From contig SFIQ01000003.1 in assembly GCA_004555265.1 (NCBI GenBank), positions 1 to 64,000 of the forward strand: a stretch of DNA of 64,000 bases, written 5' to 3'. This stretch comes from Ruminococcus sp. Lineage in GTDB: Bacteria > Bacillota > Clostridia > Oscillospirales > Acutalibacteraceae. Both the position numbers and the translations under genes were made by a program. Shown one piece after another: positions 32,721-41,287 of this stretch; the stretch's first letter is position 1; the number at the start of each line of letters is the position of its first letter. The notes below the pieces were generated by a model. That model was not told the origin of the DNA and did no database searches. It saw only the letters and a list, made by a program, of their open reading frames with translations.

Positions 32721-34349
32721 TTACAGTTTATTCTCAACCGCAGTCAGTCTTGCCTGTAAATCGCACATTGCCGCGGAAATATCCGCCTTGCACGAAAGAC
32801 GCGCGCACACGGTTTGCGGCGAAACATAGGCTGTAAAGTTCCCCGCGGGCAATACAACCGCCGTGGCAGGTAAAGCTTCGGTACGCGCGGCGGTGGCATA
32901 CACGATTTCAATCGGTGCTTCGGTGACCTGCGCAGAAAAATCCGCAGGTGCCGTTTCGCTCAACACACAGACGGTGCTATCCGTAATCCCGAAGAAAATG
33001 CCTTCTGTCACGCCGTTTTCGGCAACATATTCCTTATATGCCGCGTCGCTCGCAACATCGTATGCCATCACCGGATATTGCGCGCAAAGCCCGTTCGCCG
33101 CACCGCAAATGCGCGAAATACTGTCGGCAGGCAGAGAAAACAAATAGCGGTATGCTGTTTTTTCACCGTCCTGCACGCAAATCGGTGTTTCCGAAGAAAG
33201 GCACGAACTATCTAAGGAAACCTTTGCCGTGCGACGGGTCAGCGTACCGCTGACAAAATCGAAGCTGTCGGCACATTCAGCCGAAACCGCATACAGCGGC
33301 ATGTCAAAATGCTGTTGTAGAATGAGGCTGTCGGCGAGTTCTGTGATCGTAAGCCCCTGCCAGTCGGATTGCAATGCGTCACGAAAGAACGCCGCAGACA
33401 TATACACATAGGTTGACCGAAGCGTCGCTAAGCCGTCGTCGCCTGTGGTAAATTCTATGCGTTTGCGATTGCTGGATGCGCCCGAACGGTGGCAAAAGTA
33501 GGTTGCTGTGCTCCCAACGCCTAACGCGGAATAGCAGTATTTCGCCGTTTGGTCGGACAGCTTGGAAAGCACATAGGTCGTATTCGGCTTTAAGGAAAGA
33601 GACAGATTGGTATAATTGGCCTCTGCCGGCGGAAATACGGTATATTTTTCGGCAGAGAGCAGCCACGCAATTTCGTTTTTGCCTACTGTGACCTTTATAT
33701 CGGCTACGCCGCTGACGGAGCAGTCCTCCGCCGTCACCGTGAGCGCCGTCACAGCGGTGCTTTGCTTTGCGCCGCCGAGCGACGCTTCGCCGCGCAGTTC
33801 AAAAGTCATTTCAAGCGGCAAACCGTATAATTCCGCTTGCATTTTGGCGGCGATGTCGGTGCGGTCTGTATCGGTTAACACATACATATCGCCTGTATCG
33901 CCCTTTTCGCCTTTGAATGTGCCGAGCCGAATCGCCTCTAAAAGCTGATTGACAGAAAAGGCGTGGTTTGCATCAATCAATCGGTCGGTATTTTCCAAGG
34001 CGGAAAAATACAGCCGCACGGTTTTGGCTTTGATGACCTGCTCGGTTTTGCCGTTTTCGGCGATCTGCACGATATTGAACACGCAAAGGGCGGTCATTTG
34101 CGAAGTAATTTCCACAGGCAAATCCACCGTAATTTGTCGGTTTTCGTCCGGGATTAAATATGCCGTGCGCGCCGTGCCCGAAACGGTGACGAACTCCGCA
34201 TAATAGCGATATTCGGGCAAAATGAGGCTTTCTTCGAGTGTAAACACAAGCGCCGTGGCGTTGTGCTCATACATTTTGCCCGCCGAGAGAGTATCCTCAG
34301 CCGTATCGGGTGCGGCGGTCACCGCAATTTGTAAAAGATTCTGTTTCAT
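32721..34349 (-). CDS. BppU-like phage tail/baseplate protein
   Basis: 542 residues. The first ~150 residues look like the N-terminal domain of upper baseplate proteins (YRYYAEFVTVSGTARTAYLI). A collagen-like tail-fibre signature KGEKGDTGDMYVLTDTDR (about residue 151) follows, then a beta-rich region and a final short coiled coil (CDLQARLTAVENKL). Such proteins bind receptor or wall sugars in phages. Here it is the largest product of a cassette without other tail genes, so it may be an exported or released effector. The start is ATG 34349 with GGAGG, in ATGA overlap with the regulator gene. Confidence 0.65.
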   Translation of the reverse strand: MKQNLLQIAVTAAPDTAEDTLSAGKMYEHNATALVFTLEESLILPEYRYYAEFVTVSGTARTAYLIPDENRQITVDLPVEITSQMTALCVFNIVQIAENGKTEQVIKAKTVRLYFSALENTDRLIDANHAFSVNQLLEAIRLGTFKGEKGDTGDMYVLTDTDRTDIAAKMQAELYGLPLEMTFELRGEASLGGAKQSTAVTALTVTAEDCSVSGVADIKVTVGKNEIAWLLSAEKYTVFPPAEANYTNLSLSLKPNTTYVLSKLSDQTAKYCYSALGVGSTATYFCHRSGASSNRKRIEFTTGDDGLATLRSTYVYMSAAFFRDALQSDWQGLTITELADSLILQQHFDMPLYAVSAECADSFDFVSGTLTRRTAKVSLDSSCLSSETPICVQDGEKTAYRYLFSLPADSISRICGAANGLCAQYPVMAYDVASDAAYKEYVAENGVTEGIFFGITDSTVCVLSETAPADFSAQVTEAPIEIVYATAARTEALPATAVVLPAGNFTAYVSPQTVCARLSCKADISAAMCDLQARLTAVENKL

Positions 34350-34756
34350 TGCTTTCCTCCGAATTGTTGTAAGGTTTGGTAAAACGGTTGCGCGGGGTTT
34401 ACGAGGCTGAAATCCATCAAAAACGGATAGCAAAGACACGCGCGCAGTTTAGAGTCCGCTTTTTGGGACAGAGAATAGACGCGTTGGCGCGAAATCCCGC
34501 AGGTGCGCGCCGCCTGTGAGACGGAAACGCCCTCGATAAACAGCAGGGTTGCAATGCGCCGTTCTGCCTCGCTCAACTCGTTTTCGAGTGCGTGCCGCAC
34601 CAACCGCCGCAAAGTATCCGTTTTGCGTTGCACCACATATTTTGCCGCCACACCGCGCTTGAAATCCGCGGCTGTCAAGGGCTCAAAGCATTCGGACAAA
34701 TACACATAATCCTCCCCCGACAGCAAAATCGTCGTGTCGGGCATTTGCAAATTCAT
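34346..34756 (-). CDS. Sigma-70 region 4-like regulator of the lysis cassette
   Basis: 136 residues. Residues ~60-108 form a region-4 helix-turn-helix: ELSEAERRIATLLFIEGVSV, then SQAARTCGISRQRVYSLSQK. There is no recognisable region 2, so it is not a complete sigma factor. It resembles short phage late-gene activators of the ArpU type, and in arrangement the UviA/TcdR regulators placed before holin genes in Clostridium. As first gene of the cassette it is probably the activator. AAAGGAG is upstream, and a terminator-like hairpin lies in the leader. Confidence 0.65.
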   Translation of the reverse strand: MNLQMPDTTILLSGEDYVYLSECFEPLTAADFKRGVAAKYVVQRKTDTLRRLVRHALENELSEAERRIATLLFIEGVSVSQAARTCGISRQRVYSLSQKADSKLRACLCYPFLMDFSLVNPAQPFYQTLQQFGGKQ

Positions 34757-34774
34757 AGCATTCTCCTTTCATTT

Positions 34775-34825
34775 GTAAAAGAAAACAACACCTATGTGCA
34801 GACCGTAATCTGCAATAGGTGTTGT
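34775..34825 (-). terminator. Leader hairpin with T-rich tail before the lysis cassette
   Basis: A 17-bp stem (34785-34802 with 34809-34825, one bulged G at 34796), loop CCGTAA, then TTTTCTTTTAC on the minus strand. It sits between the LexA-controlled promoter and the first cassette gene. It may end clpC transcripts, attenuate the cassette, or end a short RNA starting near 34849. Confidence 0.8.
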
Positions 34826-34828
34826 AAT

Positions 34829-34842
34829 CGAACATTTGTTCG
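34829..34842 (-). promoter_or_regulatory. LexA (SOS) operator of the lysis cassette
   Basis: CGAACATTTGTTCG fits the Gram-positive SOS pattern CGAAC-N4-GTTCG. It lies 13 bp downstream of the -10, where bound LexA would block transcription. Its core GAACATTTGTTC is identical to that of the uvrB box. Confidence 0.8.
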
Positions 34843-34855
34843 CCTTGCACGATTT

Positions 34856-34883
34856 ATTATAGGGATTTTTACGAATTTGTCAA
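34856..34883 (-). promoter_or_regulatory. Consensus promoter before the lysis cassette
   Basis: TTGACA (34878-34883), a 16-bp spacer and TATAAT (34856-34861) on the minus strand. Both hexamers are perfect matches to the sigma-A consensus, 27 bp past the clpC stop. Confidence 0.85.
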
Positions 34884-34909
34884 GGGGAAAAATCCAATTT
34901 GTGCAAAAC

Positions 34910-37384
34910 TTATTCGGTTGTTGTGTCGGGGGCATTCCTTTGTTCGGCAGACTGTTCACGGAACACAAATGCGTCACCGTCTACCGTGCAAAGATAGTGC
35001 TTATTTGCCTGCACATTGCCTTTGAGCATTTCCTCGGACAGGGCGTCCTCGATTTTGCTTTGAATGGCGCGTTTCAACGGGCGCGCACCGTAGACCTCGT
35101 CAAAGCCTGCGTCGGCGATTTTATCGACCGCTTCGTCGGAAAAATCGACGGTAATATCCAAAGACGCCGTGCGCTGTTTCAGGTTTTCAAGCAGACGCTT
35201 TGCAATTTCGCGGATTTCGTCCTTTTGTAAGCGTTTAAACACAATGATGTCATCGATACGGTTTAAGAATTCGGGGCGGAAGGTGTTTTTCAGTTCACCC
35301 ATGACCGATTCTTTGATTTTTTCGTCATTTTGTTCGCGTTCCTCGGCACTGTCTGCAAAGCCGAATGCGGCCTGTTTTGCGGTAATCAGTTTTGCACCGA
35401 CATTGGAAGTCATAATGATAATGCAGTTTTTAAAATCTACGCGCCGCCCTTGGCTGTCGGTCAAAATACCGTCGTCTAAAATTTGCAGCAACATATTGAA
35501 CACATCGGGGTGCGCTTTTTCGATTTCATCGAACAGCACTACGGAGTAGGGCTTTCTTCTGACCTTTTCGGTCAACTGTCCGCCCTCGTCATAGCCGACA
35601 TAGCCGGGCGGCGAGCCGACAAGGCGCGAAACGGTATGCTTTTCCATATATTCGGACATATCTAAGCGTATCATCGCGTTTTCGTCGCCGAACATGGCGG
35701 CGGCAAGCGCTTTGCAAAGTTCGGTTTTGCCGACGCCCGTGGGCCCTAAGAAAATGAACGAGCCAATCGGCTTTTTGGGGTCTTTTAAGCCCACTCTGCC
35801 GCGGCGAATGGCGCGGGATACGGCTTTGACCGCCTCCTCCTGCCCAACAATGCGGCGGTGGAGTTCCTCCTCCATATGCAACAGCCGTTCGCTCTCCTCC
35901 GTGGTGAGTTGGGTAATCGGAATCCCCGTCCAAGAAGATACAATTTCCGCAACCTCGGTTTCGCCGACTTCATCGTGGTTGTGTCCCGTGGATTTCAGCC
36001 ACGCCTGCTGTTTGTTTTCCAGTTCTTGTGTCAGTTTTCGTTCCTCGTCACGCAAAGCGGCGGCACGCTCAAATTCTTGGTTGTTGACCGCCGTTTGTTT
36101 TTCGGCTTCCAGTTCCTTTTTGCGCGTTTCCAACGCTTTGATGTCAGGCGGGGCTGTAAAGGTTTGTAACCTTACGCGCGAAGCTGCTTCGTCAATCAAA
36201 TCAATGGCTTTATCCGGCAGATAGCGGTCTCCGATATACCGTGCGGACAACTGCACCGCCGCCGTAATCGCCGCATCTGTGATTTTCACCTTATGGTGCG
36301 CCTCGTATTTGTCACGGATACCTTTGAGGATTTCAACAGCCTCCTCCTCGCTCGGCTCACCGACGGTAATCGGCTGGAAACGGCGTTCAAGCGCGGCGTC
36401 TTTTTCAATATTTTTGCGGTATTCATCAATCGTCGTTGCACCGATGACCTGCAATTCCCCGCGCGCCAAAGAGGGTTTTAAGATATTGGCGGCGTCCACC
36501 GCGCCCTCGGCACTGCCCGCGCCGATGAGGGTGTGTACCTCGTCGATAAACAGGATAATATCGTCCGACGCTTTGACTTCGTCAATCACCTTTTTAATAC
36601 GCTCCTCAAAGTCGCCGCGGTATTTCGTACCTGCGACCATACCCGTCAAATCGAGAGAGACAATTTTTTTGTCTTTGAGCATTTCGGGCACTTCACCCGA
36701 AACGATTTTCAACGCAAGTCCCTCTGCAATGGCGGTTTTGCCCACGCCCGGCTCGCCGATTAAGCAAGGGTTGTTTTTGGTGCGACGGCTCAAAATTTGA
36801 ATGACGCGTTCAATTTCGTTTTGCCGCCCGATAACAGGGTCAATTTTACCGTCGCGCGCCAATTTGGTCAAATCCCGCCCGAACTGCGACAGCACTGCGT
36901 CGCCGCCAGTGTTCTCATCCGCGTCTGCCGTGCCGTTTTGCGGCGCACGCATCATATTTTTGGATAACTCGTTGACAATGTCGTTTAAGGACGCACCGAA
37001 CTGCCGCAGGATTTGTGCCGCCACGCAGGATTGCTCACGCACAATGGCAAGCAAAACATATTCCGTGCCGACCAACGGCTGCCCCATACCGCGTGCCAAA
37101 GAGGCGGCGGTTTCAATAATATTTTTACTGCGCGGGGTGAAATCGTCGGGCACAAGTTCGGTAGGCACACCAACACCGACAGTCTGTTTAATATAGGTTT
37201 CGACTTGGTCGTAGGTCATTTTTTTATTTGCCAACACCGTCCCCGCTACGGTCGAAGTATCCGACAGAAGCCCCAAAAGCAGGTGCTCGCTGCCGATGTA
37301 GGTATGCCCCAGATTTTCCGCCGCCTGTACTGCGGCATTCAAAGATTTATTGGCTTTTTCCGTAAAGCCCGTGAATTTAAACAT
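34910..37384 (-). CDS. clpC: ClpC ATPase of the Clp protease
   Basis: 824 residues, the full ClpC layout. Double Clp_N repeats cover residues 1-145 (FTEKANKSLNAAVQAAENLG, YIGSEHLLLGLL). The first AAA+ domain has GEPGVGKTAIAEG (about 210), the middle UVR-type coiled coil has NNQEFERAAALRDEE (about 435), and the second AAA+ domain has GPTGVGKTELCKA (about 553). The arginine-finger region and the D2 domain follow. It unfolds substrates, including arginine-phosphorylated ones marked by McsB, for ClpP. Fourth gene of the CtsR-controlled operon, 33 bp after mcsB. Confidence 0.96.
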   Translation of the reverse strand: MFKFTGFTEKANKSLNAAVQAAENLGHTYIGSEHLLLGLLSDTSTVAGTVLANKKMTYDQVETYIKQTVGVGVPTELVPDDFTPRSKNIIETAASLARGMGQPLVGTEYVLLAIVREQSCVAAQILRQFGASLNDIVNELSKNMMRAPQNGTADADENTGGDAVLSQFGRDLTKLARDGKIDPVIGRQNEIERVIQILSRRTKNNPCLIGEPGVGKTAIAEGLALKIVSGEVPEMLKDKKIVSLDLTGMVAGTKYRGDFEERIKKVIDEVKASDDIILFIDEVHTLIGAGSAEGAVDAANILKPSLARGELQVIGATTIDEYRKNIEKDAALERRFQPITVGEPSEEEAVEILKGIRDKYEAHHKVKITDAAITAAVQLSARYIGDRYLPDKAIDLIDEAASRVRLQTFTAPPDIKALETRKKELEAEKQTAVNNQEFERAAALRDEERKLTQELENKQQAWLKSTGHNHDEVGETEVAEIVSSWTGIPITQLTTEESERLLHMEEELHRRIVGQEEAVKAVSRAIRRGRVGLKDPKKPIGSFIFLGPTGVGKTELCKALAAAMFGDENAMIRLDMSEYMEKHTVSRLVGSPPGYVGYDEGGQLTEKVRRKPYSVVLFDEIEKAHPDVFNMLLQILDDGILTDSQGRRVDFKNCIIIMTSNVGAKLITAKQAAFGFADSAEEREQNDEKIKESVMGELKNTFRPEFLNRIDDIIVFKRLQKDEIREIAKRLLENLKQRTASLDITVDFSDEAVDKIADAGFDEVYGARPLKRAIQSKIEDALSEEMLKGNVQANKHYLCTVDGDAFVFREQSAEQRNAPDTTTE

Positions 37385-37417
37385 ACAAAATCTCTCCTTT
37401 CCACGAGAAAGGCAGAT

Positions 37418-38416
37418 TTACAGTCTTTCTCGCACAATCTTGGCGCGTTCGATATCGCGTTCGTGCGCGTCTAAGGTTTTGCCCGCCAAGGTATTGATAC
37501 CCGCCGGTTGTAAGGTGAACATCAAATCGTTAATGCTGTTCGCATCAACCTGCAAAACACCGCCGACCGCGCCCATTCGCACCTGTGACGCCAGTTGCAT
37601 AAATTCCTTTGTATTTAAAAGTCTTGCCGATTTTAAGACGCCGTATGCACGGTAAATCGTATCCTCGGTTTCAACCGTTTTTAAAAGTTCCGTTCGCGCC
37701 ACACGCTCCTGTGCCGCAAGTTGCAGCACAATGGTTTTTAGGTTTTCTATCGCCGATTTTTCGGAAATGCCCAAGGTCACCTGATTGCTGATTTGGTACA
37801 AATCCCCGAGAGGGGCAGAGCCTTCGCCGTAGGCGCCGCGAATGGTTAAGCCGAGTTTGGAAACGGTTGCCGCCAAAGTACCGACGCGGTTAAGCGCCGT
37901 TAATGCGGGCAGATGCAGCATCACCGATGCGCGCATACCCGTACCGAGATTGGTGGGGCATTCCGTTAAATAGCCGAGGTGCTCGTCGAAAGCAAACCGC
38001 AGTTTGTCATTGATGGCGGTGTCGAGTTTGTCCGCCGTATCGTAAGCATCTGCCAACGCCAAACCCGGCTTCATCACCTGCAAGCGGATATGATCCTCCT
38101 CATTGAGCATCACGCTGATTTCCTCGTCATCGGACAACAGCAGTGCACGCCCGTCGGCAGAGGATGCAAACTCGGGGCTAATGATATGCCGTTCGGCGAG
38201 CGACACAATCTGTGCCTGCGTTAAGGTTTTCATTTCGATATAGTGCAAGTTTGCGGCGGCGGGAACAGCGTCCCGCACCAACTCGTTCACCGCCACACGG
38301 GTTTTTGTATCTAACCGTGCGGGAAACGGGTAATCCGCCAAGTTACGCGCCAATCGAATGCGCGTGCTGATCACAACATCGCTTTGCTCGCCTTCCCCCA
38401 AATACCATTTAGCCAT
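37418..38416 (-). CDS. mcsB: McsB protein arginine kinase
   Basis: 332 residues of the phosphagen-kinase fold. STRIRLARNLADYPFPARL (about residue 17), ATP- and arginine-binding residues in LSDDEEISVMLNEEDHIRLQ (about 91-110), the catalytic-region cysteine and glycines in LTECPTNLGTGMRASVMLHL (about 150) and the C-terminal arginine-binding DAHERDIERAK near the end. It phosphorylates arginines on proteins, marking them for ClpCP, and with CtsR controls the heat-shock operon. ATG 38416 is preferred to 38422, as GGAGG is 9 bp from it. The frame overlaps the mcsA stop. Confidence 0.95.
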   Translation of the reverse strand: MAKWYLGEGEQSDVVISTRIRLARNLADYPFPARLDTKTRVAVNELVRDAVPAAANLHYIEMKTLTQAQIVSLAERHIISPEFASSADGRALLLSDDEEISVMLNEEDHIRLQVMKPGLALADAYDTADKLDTAINDKLRFAFDEHLGYLTECPTNLGTGMRASVMLHLPALTALNRVGTLAATVSKLGLTIRGAYGEGSAPLGDLYQISNQVTLGISEKSAIENLKTIVLQLAAQERVARTELLKTVETEDTIYRAYGVLKSARLLNTKEFMQLASQVRMGAVGGVLQVDANSINDLMFTLQPAGINTLAGKTLDAHERDIERAKIVRERL

Positions 38417-38915
38417 TTTCATTGCCCTCCTGTTCCAATGCTTTAATTTGGTCGCGCAAAGATGCCGCTGTTTCGTAATCCTGCAAATTCACGGCGTTTT
38501 GCAGCTGCTCGCGCAATTCGTCGATACGCGAATTTTTCTTTTGCACGGGCGAGCCGTTCGGGATTTTGCCTTCGTGTTGGGTACGCCCGTGAATCCGCTC
38601 CACGGAGGGCATCAATTTGTCATAGAATGTTTCGTAGCAGTCCGCACAGCCGACCTTGCCGCTTTTGACTATATCGTTAAAGGTACAGCCGCATTTTTCA
38701 CAGCGCAACACGCTGTTGCTCAAACGACCGACGGCGGCGGGCTCAAACAGGGAACTCAACATATCGGAAAAGCCGAAGCCGAAATCCGAAAAGGCATTCG
38801 TGTAGCCAAGGGATTTTGCACAGTCGGCGCAAAGATGCGCTTCGGTGCTTTCGCCGTTGACAATGCGTTTAATATGGGTAGTTGCTTCATGTTTTTTACA
38901 ATTTTGACACAGCAT
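38409..38915 (-). CDS. mcsA: McsA, activator of McsB
   Basis: 168 residues. The zinc-binding motifs expected for McsA are present: MLCQNCKKHEATTHIK (first CxxC) with CADCAK (about residue 34), then CEKCGCTFND (about 76) and GCADCYETF (about 95). The C-terminal UVR domain is NLQDYETAASLRDQIKALE (about 138-156). It binds and activates McsB in the CtsR-McsA-McsB-ClpC stress system. The start at 38915 has AAAGGAG at good spacing; earlier codons overlap ctsR and do not resemble the family. Confidence 0.95.
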   Translation of the reverse strand: MLCQNCKKHEATTHIKRIVNGESTEAHLCADCAKSLGYTNAFSDFGFGFSDMLSSLFEPAAVGRLSNSVLRCEKCGCTFNDIVKSGKVGCADCYETFYDKLMPSVERIHGRTQHEGKIPNGSPVQKKNSRIDELREQLQNAVNLQDYETAASLRDQIKALEQEGNENG

Positions 38916-38928
38916 AACAATCTCTCCT

Positions 38929-39378
38929 TTACTGCATGGTGGCAAGTAACATTTGCTTAAAAACGGAGGCGCGCACGCGGTCTCGCGCGGCAGGCGGCAA
39001 ATCACGATAGGTGTTGTCGCGCAACGCCGCATACATCACGGACACCTCTTTGTCGCTCAAAAGTCCTCGCGCGTGTAAATTTTGCAAATTGGCGCGACAG
39101 GCTTTTTCGTCGATTTTATCGCCGATGGAATTGATGAGGTGCATTTTCAGCGTTTCATAATTATATGTGGCACGGGTAATTTTAATGTACCCGCCGCCAC
39201 CGCGACGGCTTTCGACGATGTAGCCGTTTTCGGGTGTAAAGCGGGAGGACAACACATAGTTGATTTGGCTCGGTACACAGCCGATTTGCTCCGCCAAATC
39301 GTTGCGGCGGATTTCCGCCGTGCCGGTGTCCCCGAGCATTTGCACAATTAAATCGGCGATTTCTTTGCTTAAATTCAT
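38929..39378 (-). CDS. ctsR: CtsR heat-shock repressor
   Basis: 149 residues. The N-terminal winged helix-turn-helix has NLSKEIADLIVQML, EIRRNDLAEQIGCVPSQINYV (about residues 25-45) and SRFTPENGYIVESRRGGGGY, whose glycine-rich wing (about 58-68) is the family hallmark and heat sensor. The C-terminal dimerisation part includes AAARDRVRASVFKQM-like sequence. It represses its own operon at two CtsR boxes seen upstream. The start at 39378 follows GAGG; GTG 39390 overlaps the ribosome site. Confidence 0.95.
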   Translation of the reverse strand: MNLSKEIADLIVQMLGDTGTAEIRRNDLAEQIGCVPSQINYVLSSRFTPENGYIVESRRGGGGYIKITRATYNYETLKMHLINSIGDKIDEKACRANLQNLHARGLLSDKEVSVMYAALRDNTYRDLPPAARDRVRASVFKQMLLATMQ

Positions 39379-39435
39379 TTTCCCATTCACCTCGATTATT
39401 GTGATGCGGTCTCGGATTTTCTTTTCAAGTTTGAC

Positions 39436-39452
39436 TTTGACTATCTTTGACC
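39436..39452 (-). promoter_or_regulatory. CtsR operator, downstream site
   Basis: On the minus strand GGTCAAAGATAGTCAAA, an exact fit to the CtsR heptad direct repeat RGTCAAA-N3-RGTCAAA. It lies 13 bp downstream of the -10 of the ctsR promoter. Confidence 0.9.
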
Positions 39453-39465
39453 TTTGACAAGTATT

Positions 39466-39493
39466 ATTATACCCAAAAGGCGAGGAAAGTCAA
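39466..39493 (-). promoter_or_regulatory. ctsR operon promoter
   Basis: TTGACT (39488-39493), a 16-bp spacer and TATAAT (39466-39471) on the minus strand, bracketed by two CtsR boxes. Confidence 0.85.
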
Positions 39494-39494
39494 A

Positions 39495-39511
39495 GGTCAA
39501 AAAAGGTCAAA
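39495..39511 (+). promoter_or_regulatory. CtsR operator, upstream site
   Basis: GGTCAAAAAAGGTCAAA on the plus strand, a second exact RGTCAAA-N3-RGTCAAA match, immediately upstream of the -35. It has opposite orientation to the first box. Confidence 0.85.
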
Positions 39512-39611
39512 TTTGATTTTGGCCGTTCGTTTTTTCTGTGAAACCCATAGTTTTCTCAAAATTTCTTCTGTTTTCTCTTGTTTTTATCGTTTTTGTTTTC
39601 GGCGCAGACAA

Positions 39612-39639
39612 ACAAAAAGGGCGACCGAACGGTCGCCCT
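39612..39639 (-). terminator. Terminator after the GPH transporter gene
   Basis: A perfect 9-bp stem AGGGCGACC/GGTCGCCCT with a 4-nt loop, followed on the minus strand by TTTTTGTTTG. It separates the transporter from the ctsR control region. Confidence 0.9.
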
Positions 39640-39670
39640 GATTTCCGTTTGATTTTTCCGCACGCAAATT

Positions 39671-41149
39671 TTACGCTTCGGTGGTAACGGCAATGCCCTC
39701 TGCCTCGCGTTTCTCGGCAAGTTCTGTAAGAATTCTCTGTTTTTCTTTCCCCGAAATTTTGTAGAAAAACATCGGAATGGCGCACAACAGCAAACTGACG
39801 CCCGGAACGACGGAGACAAGCGAGAACATCGCAAACCGCTGATTTGCCGCCAGTTCCGTTGCCGCAACCACGGCGGTAGAACTGAGCATTTTTTCGGGTT
39901 CAAGCCCGATGAACATATACATTAACACAATGCCCGAGGTGGCAAGCGCATTGCCGAGTTTGTTGACAAAGCCTTGGCACGCCGACCCGAGCCCATTGTC
40001 GCGGAAGCCGGTGGTCAGTTCCATATAATCCAAGCAGTCCCCAATCATGGCGTAGGAAATGACATTGAGCACGCCTAAGGGAACACAGGAAATGAGGATA
40101 AAGGGAATGCAGATATACAAATTCATGGTAAACCAGCCGATGAGCGTGGTGAAAATGCTGGCGACAAAGCCCAACAAGCAAGTGGTAATCACGATTTTTT
40201 TATAGTCAAACTTTTTCATCAGCACGGGCATAAACAGCATCGCGCCGAACATACCCACAATCGCGCAGACCTGAAAAATCGTTTTGACCGTAGAGACGCT
40301 CGCGTCAATCGCTTCAATGCGCTGTGCTTCGCTTAGCCCCGTAAGGTCAGGTCCGATATAAAATGCATACCGCGCAACATGCACCGCCGCCGCCTGCACC
40401 ATATATCTGCCGCTGGAAAGCACGCCCATCAAAATGACAAGCATTAAGGGCTTGCATTTGAAAATGCGGGAAAGCTGTGACGGCTCGCCGGGCTGCGGCT
40501 TGCGGTCGGGCAAAATCACACGCTCTTTGACATGGAAATAGGTGTTGATATACAGCAAAATGCCGATGGCAACGGTGACAATCGCCATAATCAAATATTT
40601 CGTTTTATTATACTCCAACCCGTCGGAAGTGCCGAGGATTTTGGGCAGCGTTAAACCGATGACCAAAAACAGCACCTCGGGCACGGCGGAGCCCACGCCG
40701 TTTAAGGTTCTGCCAAACGAAATCACCGAGCCGCGTTCTTCGGCGTTCGGCGTCATCACATTTGGCAAACTCCAAAACGGCACATCCGCCATCGTGTAAA
40801 TCATGCCCCACAAGACATACACAACCGCCGAATAAATCATTAACTGCGATTTCGACAAATTGGGGCTTAAATACATTAAAATCGTCAGCACCGCAATCGG
40901 TATAGCCGCATACAGAATGTACGGTTTCATTTTACCGCGTTTGGTGGTGCGGCGGTCTACGATAATACCCATCAACGGGTCGTTAATGGCATCCCAAATT
41001 CGCGCAAACAGCATTAACAGCAACACAAACATCGGCGCCAACTGCAACACATTCAAATAATAGTCGCTGATGTAGCTGGACATCATCGCATAAATCATAC
41101 CCTGCCCCATCGCGCCGACGGCAAACAGTTGAAACTCTTTGCGCGGCAC
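39671..41149 (-). CDS. GPH-family sugar/cation symporter (MFS)
   Basis: 492 residues with about 12 hydrophobic helices. The opening KEFQLFAVGAMGQGMIYAMM and ARIWDAINDPLMGIIVDRR (about residue 60), TKRGKMKPYIL and ADVPFWSLPNVMTP are characteristic of glycoside-pentoside-hexuronide symporters, which import sugars with a cation. The sugar is not predictable and no glycosidase gene is near. GTG 41149 is the start, because AAGGGAG is 6 bp upstream; translation from a TTG at 41176 would bury that site. Single-gene unit. Confidence 0.85.
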   Translation of the reverse strand: MPRKEFQLFAVGAMGQGMIYAMMSSYISDYYLNVLQLAPMFVLLLMLFARIWDAINDPLMGIIVDRRTTKRGKMKPYILYAAIPIAVLTILMYLSPNLSKSQLMIYSAVVYVLWGMIYTMADVPFWSLPNVMTPNAEERGSVISFGRTLNGVGSAVPEVLFLVIGLTLPKILGTSDGLEYNKTKYLIMAIVTVAIGILLYINTYFHVKERVILPDRKPQPGEPSQLSRIFKCKPLMLVILMGVLSSGRYMVQAAAVHVARYAFYIGPDLTGLSEAQRIEAIDASVSTVKTIFQVCAIVGMFGAMLFMPVLMKKFDYKKIVITTCLLGFVASIFTTLIGWFTMNLYICIPFILISCVPLGVLNVISYAMIGDCLDYMELTTGFRDNGLGSACQGFVNKLGNALATSGIVLMYMFIGLEPEKMLSSTAVVAATELAANQRFAMFSLVSVVPGVSLLLCAIPMFFYKISGKEKQRILTELAEKREAEGIAVTTEA

Positions 41150-41179
41150 AACATTCTCCCTTAATAAATTACACAAAAA

Positions 41180-41208
41180 AGAATACCATAAAAAGAGAAT
41201 TTCGTAAA
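41180..41208 (-). promoter_or_regulatory. Probable promoter of the GPH transporter gene
   Basis: TTTACG (41203-41208), a 17-bp spacer and TATTCT (41180-41185) on the minus strand, four of six matches each. Confidence 0.4.
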
Positions 41209-41231
41209 GTATGAATAAGTAAATTCCGTGT

Positions 41232-41270
41232 AAAAAAGCGCAATCGGTTTTTGCCGATTGCGCCGTTTTT
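41232..41270. terminator. Terminator after the ABC permease gene
   Basis: A 10-bp stem GCGCAATCGG/CCGATTGCGC with an A-run before and a T-run after, so it can work on both strands. Confidence 0.85.
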
Positions 41271-41287
41271 ATGAAATTGCGGTCTGC

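Noticed and set aside
31290..34756. A prophage in the polysaccharide/clp interval
   Set aside because: Only lysis-type genes, one tail-like gene and a small regulator are present. Both sides are host operons with no gap for integrase, head or packaging genes, so I call it a cassette, not a prophage.
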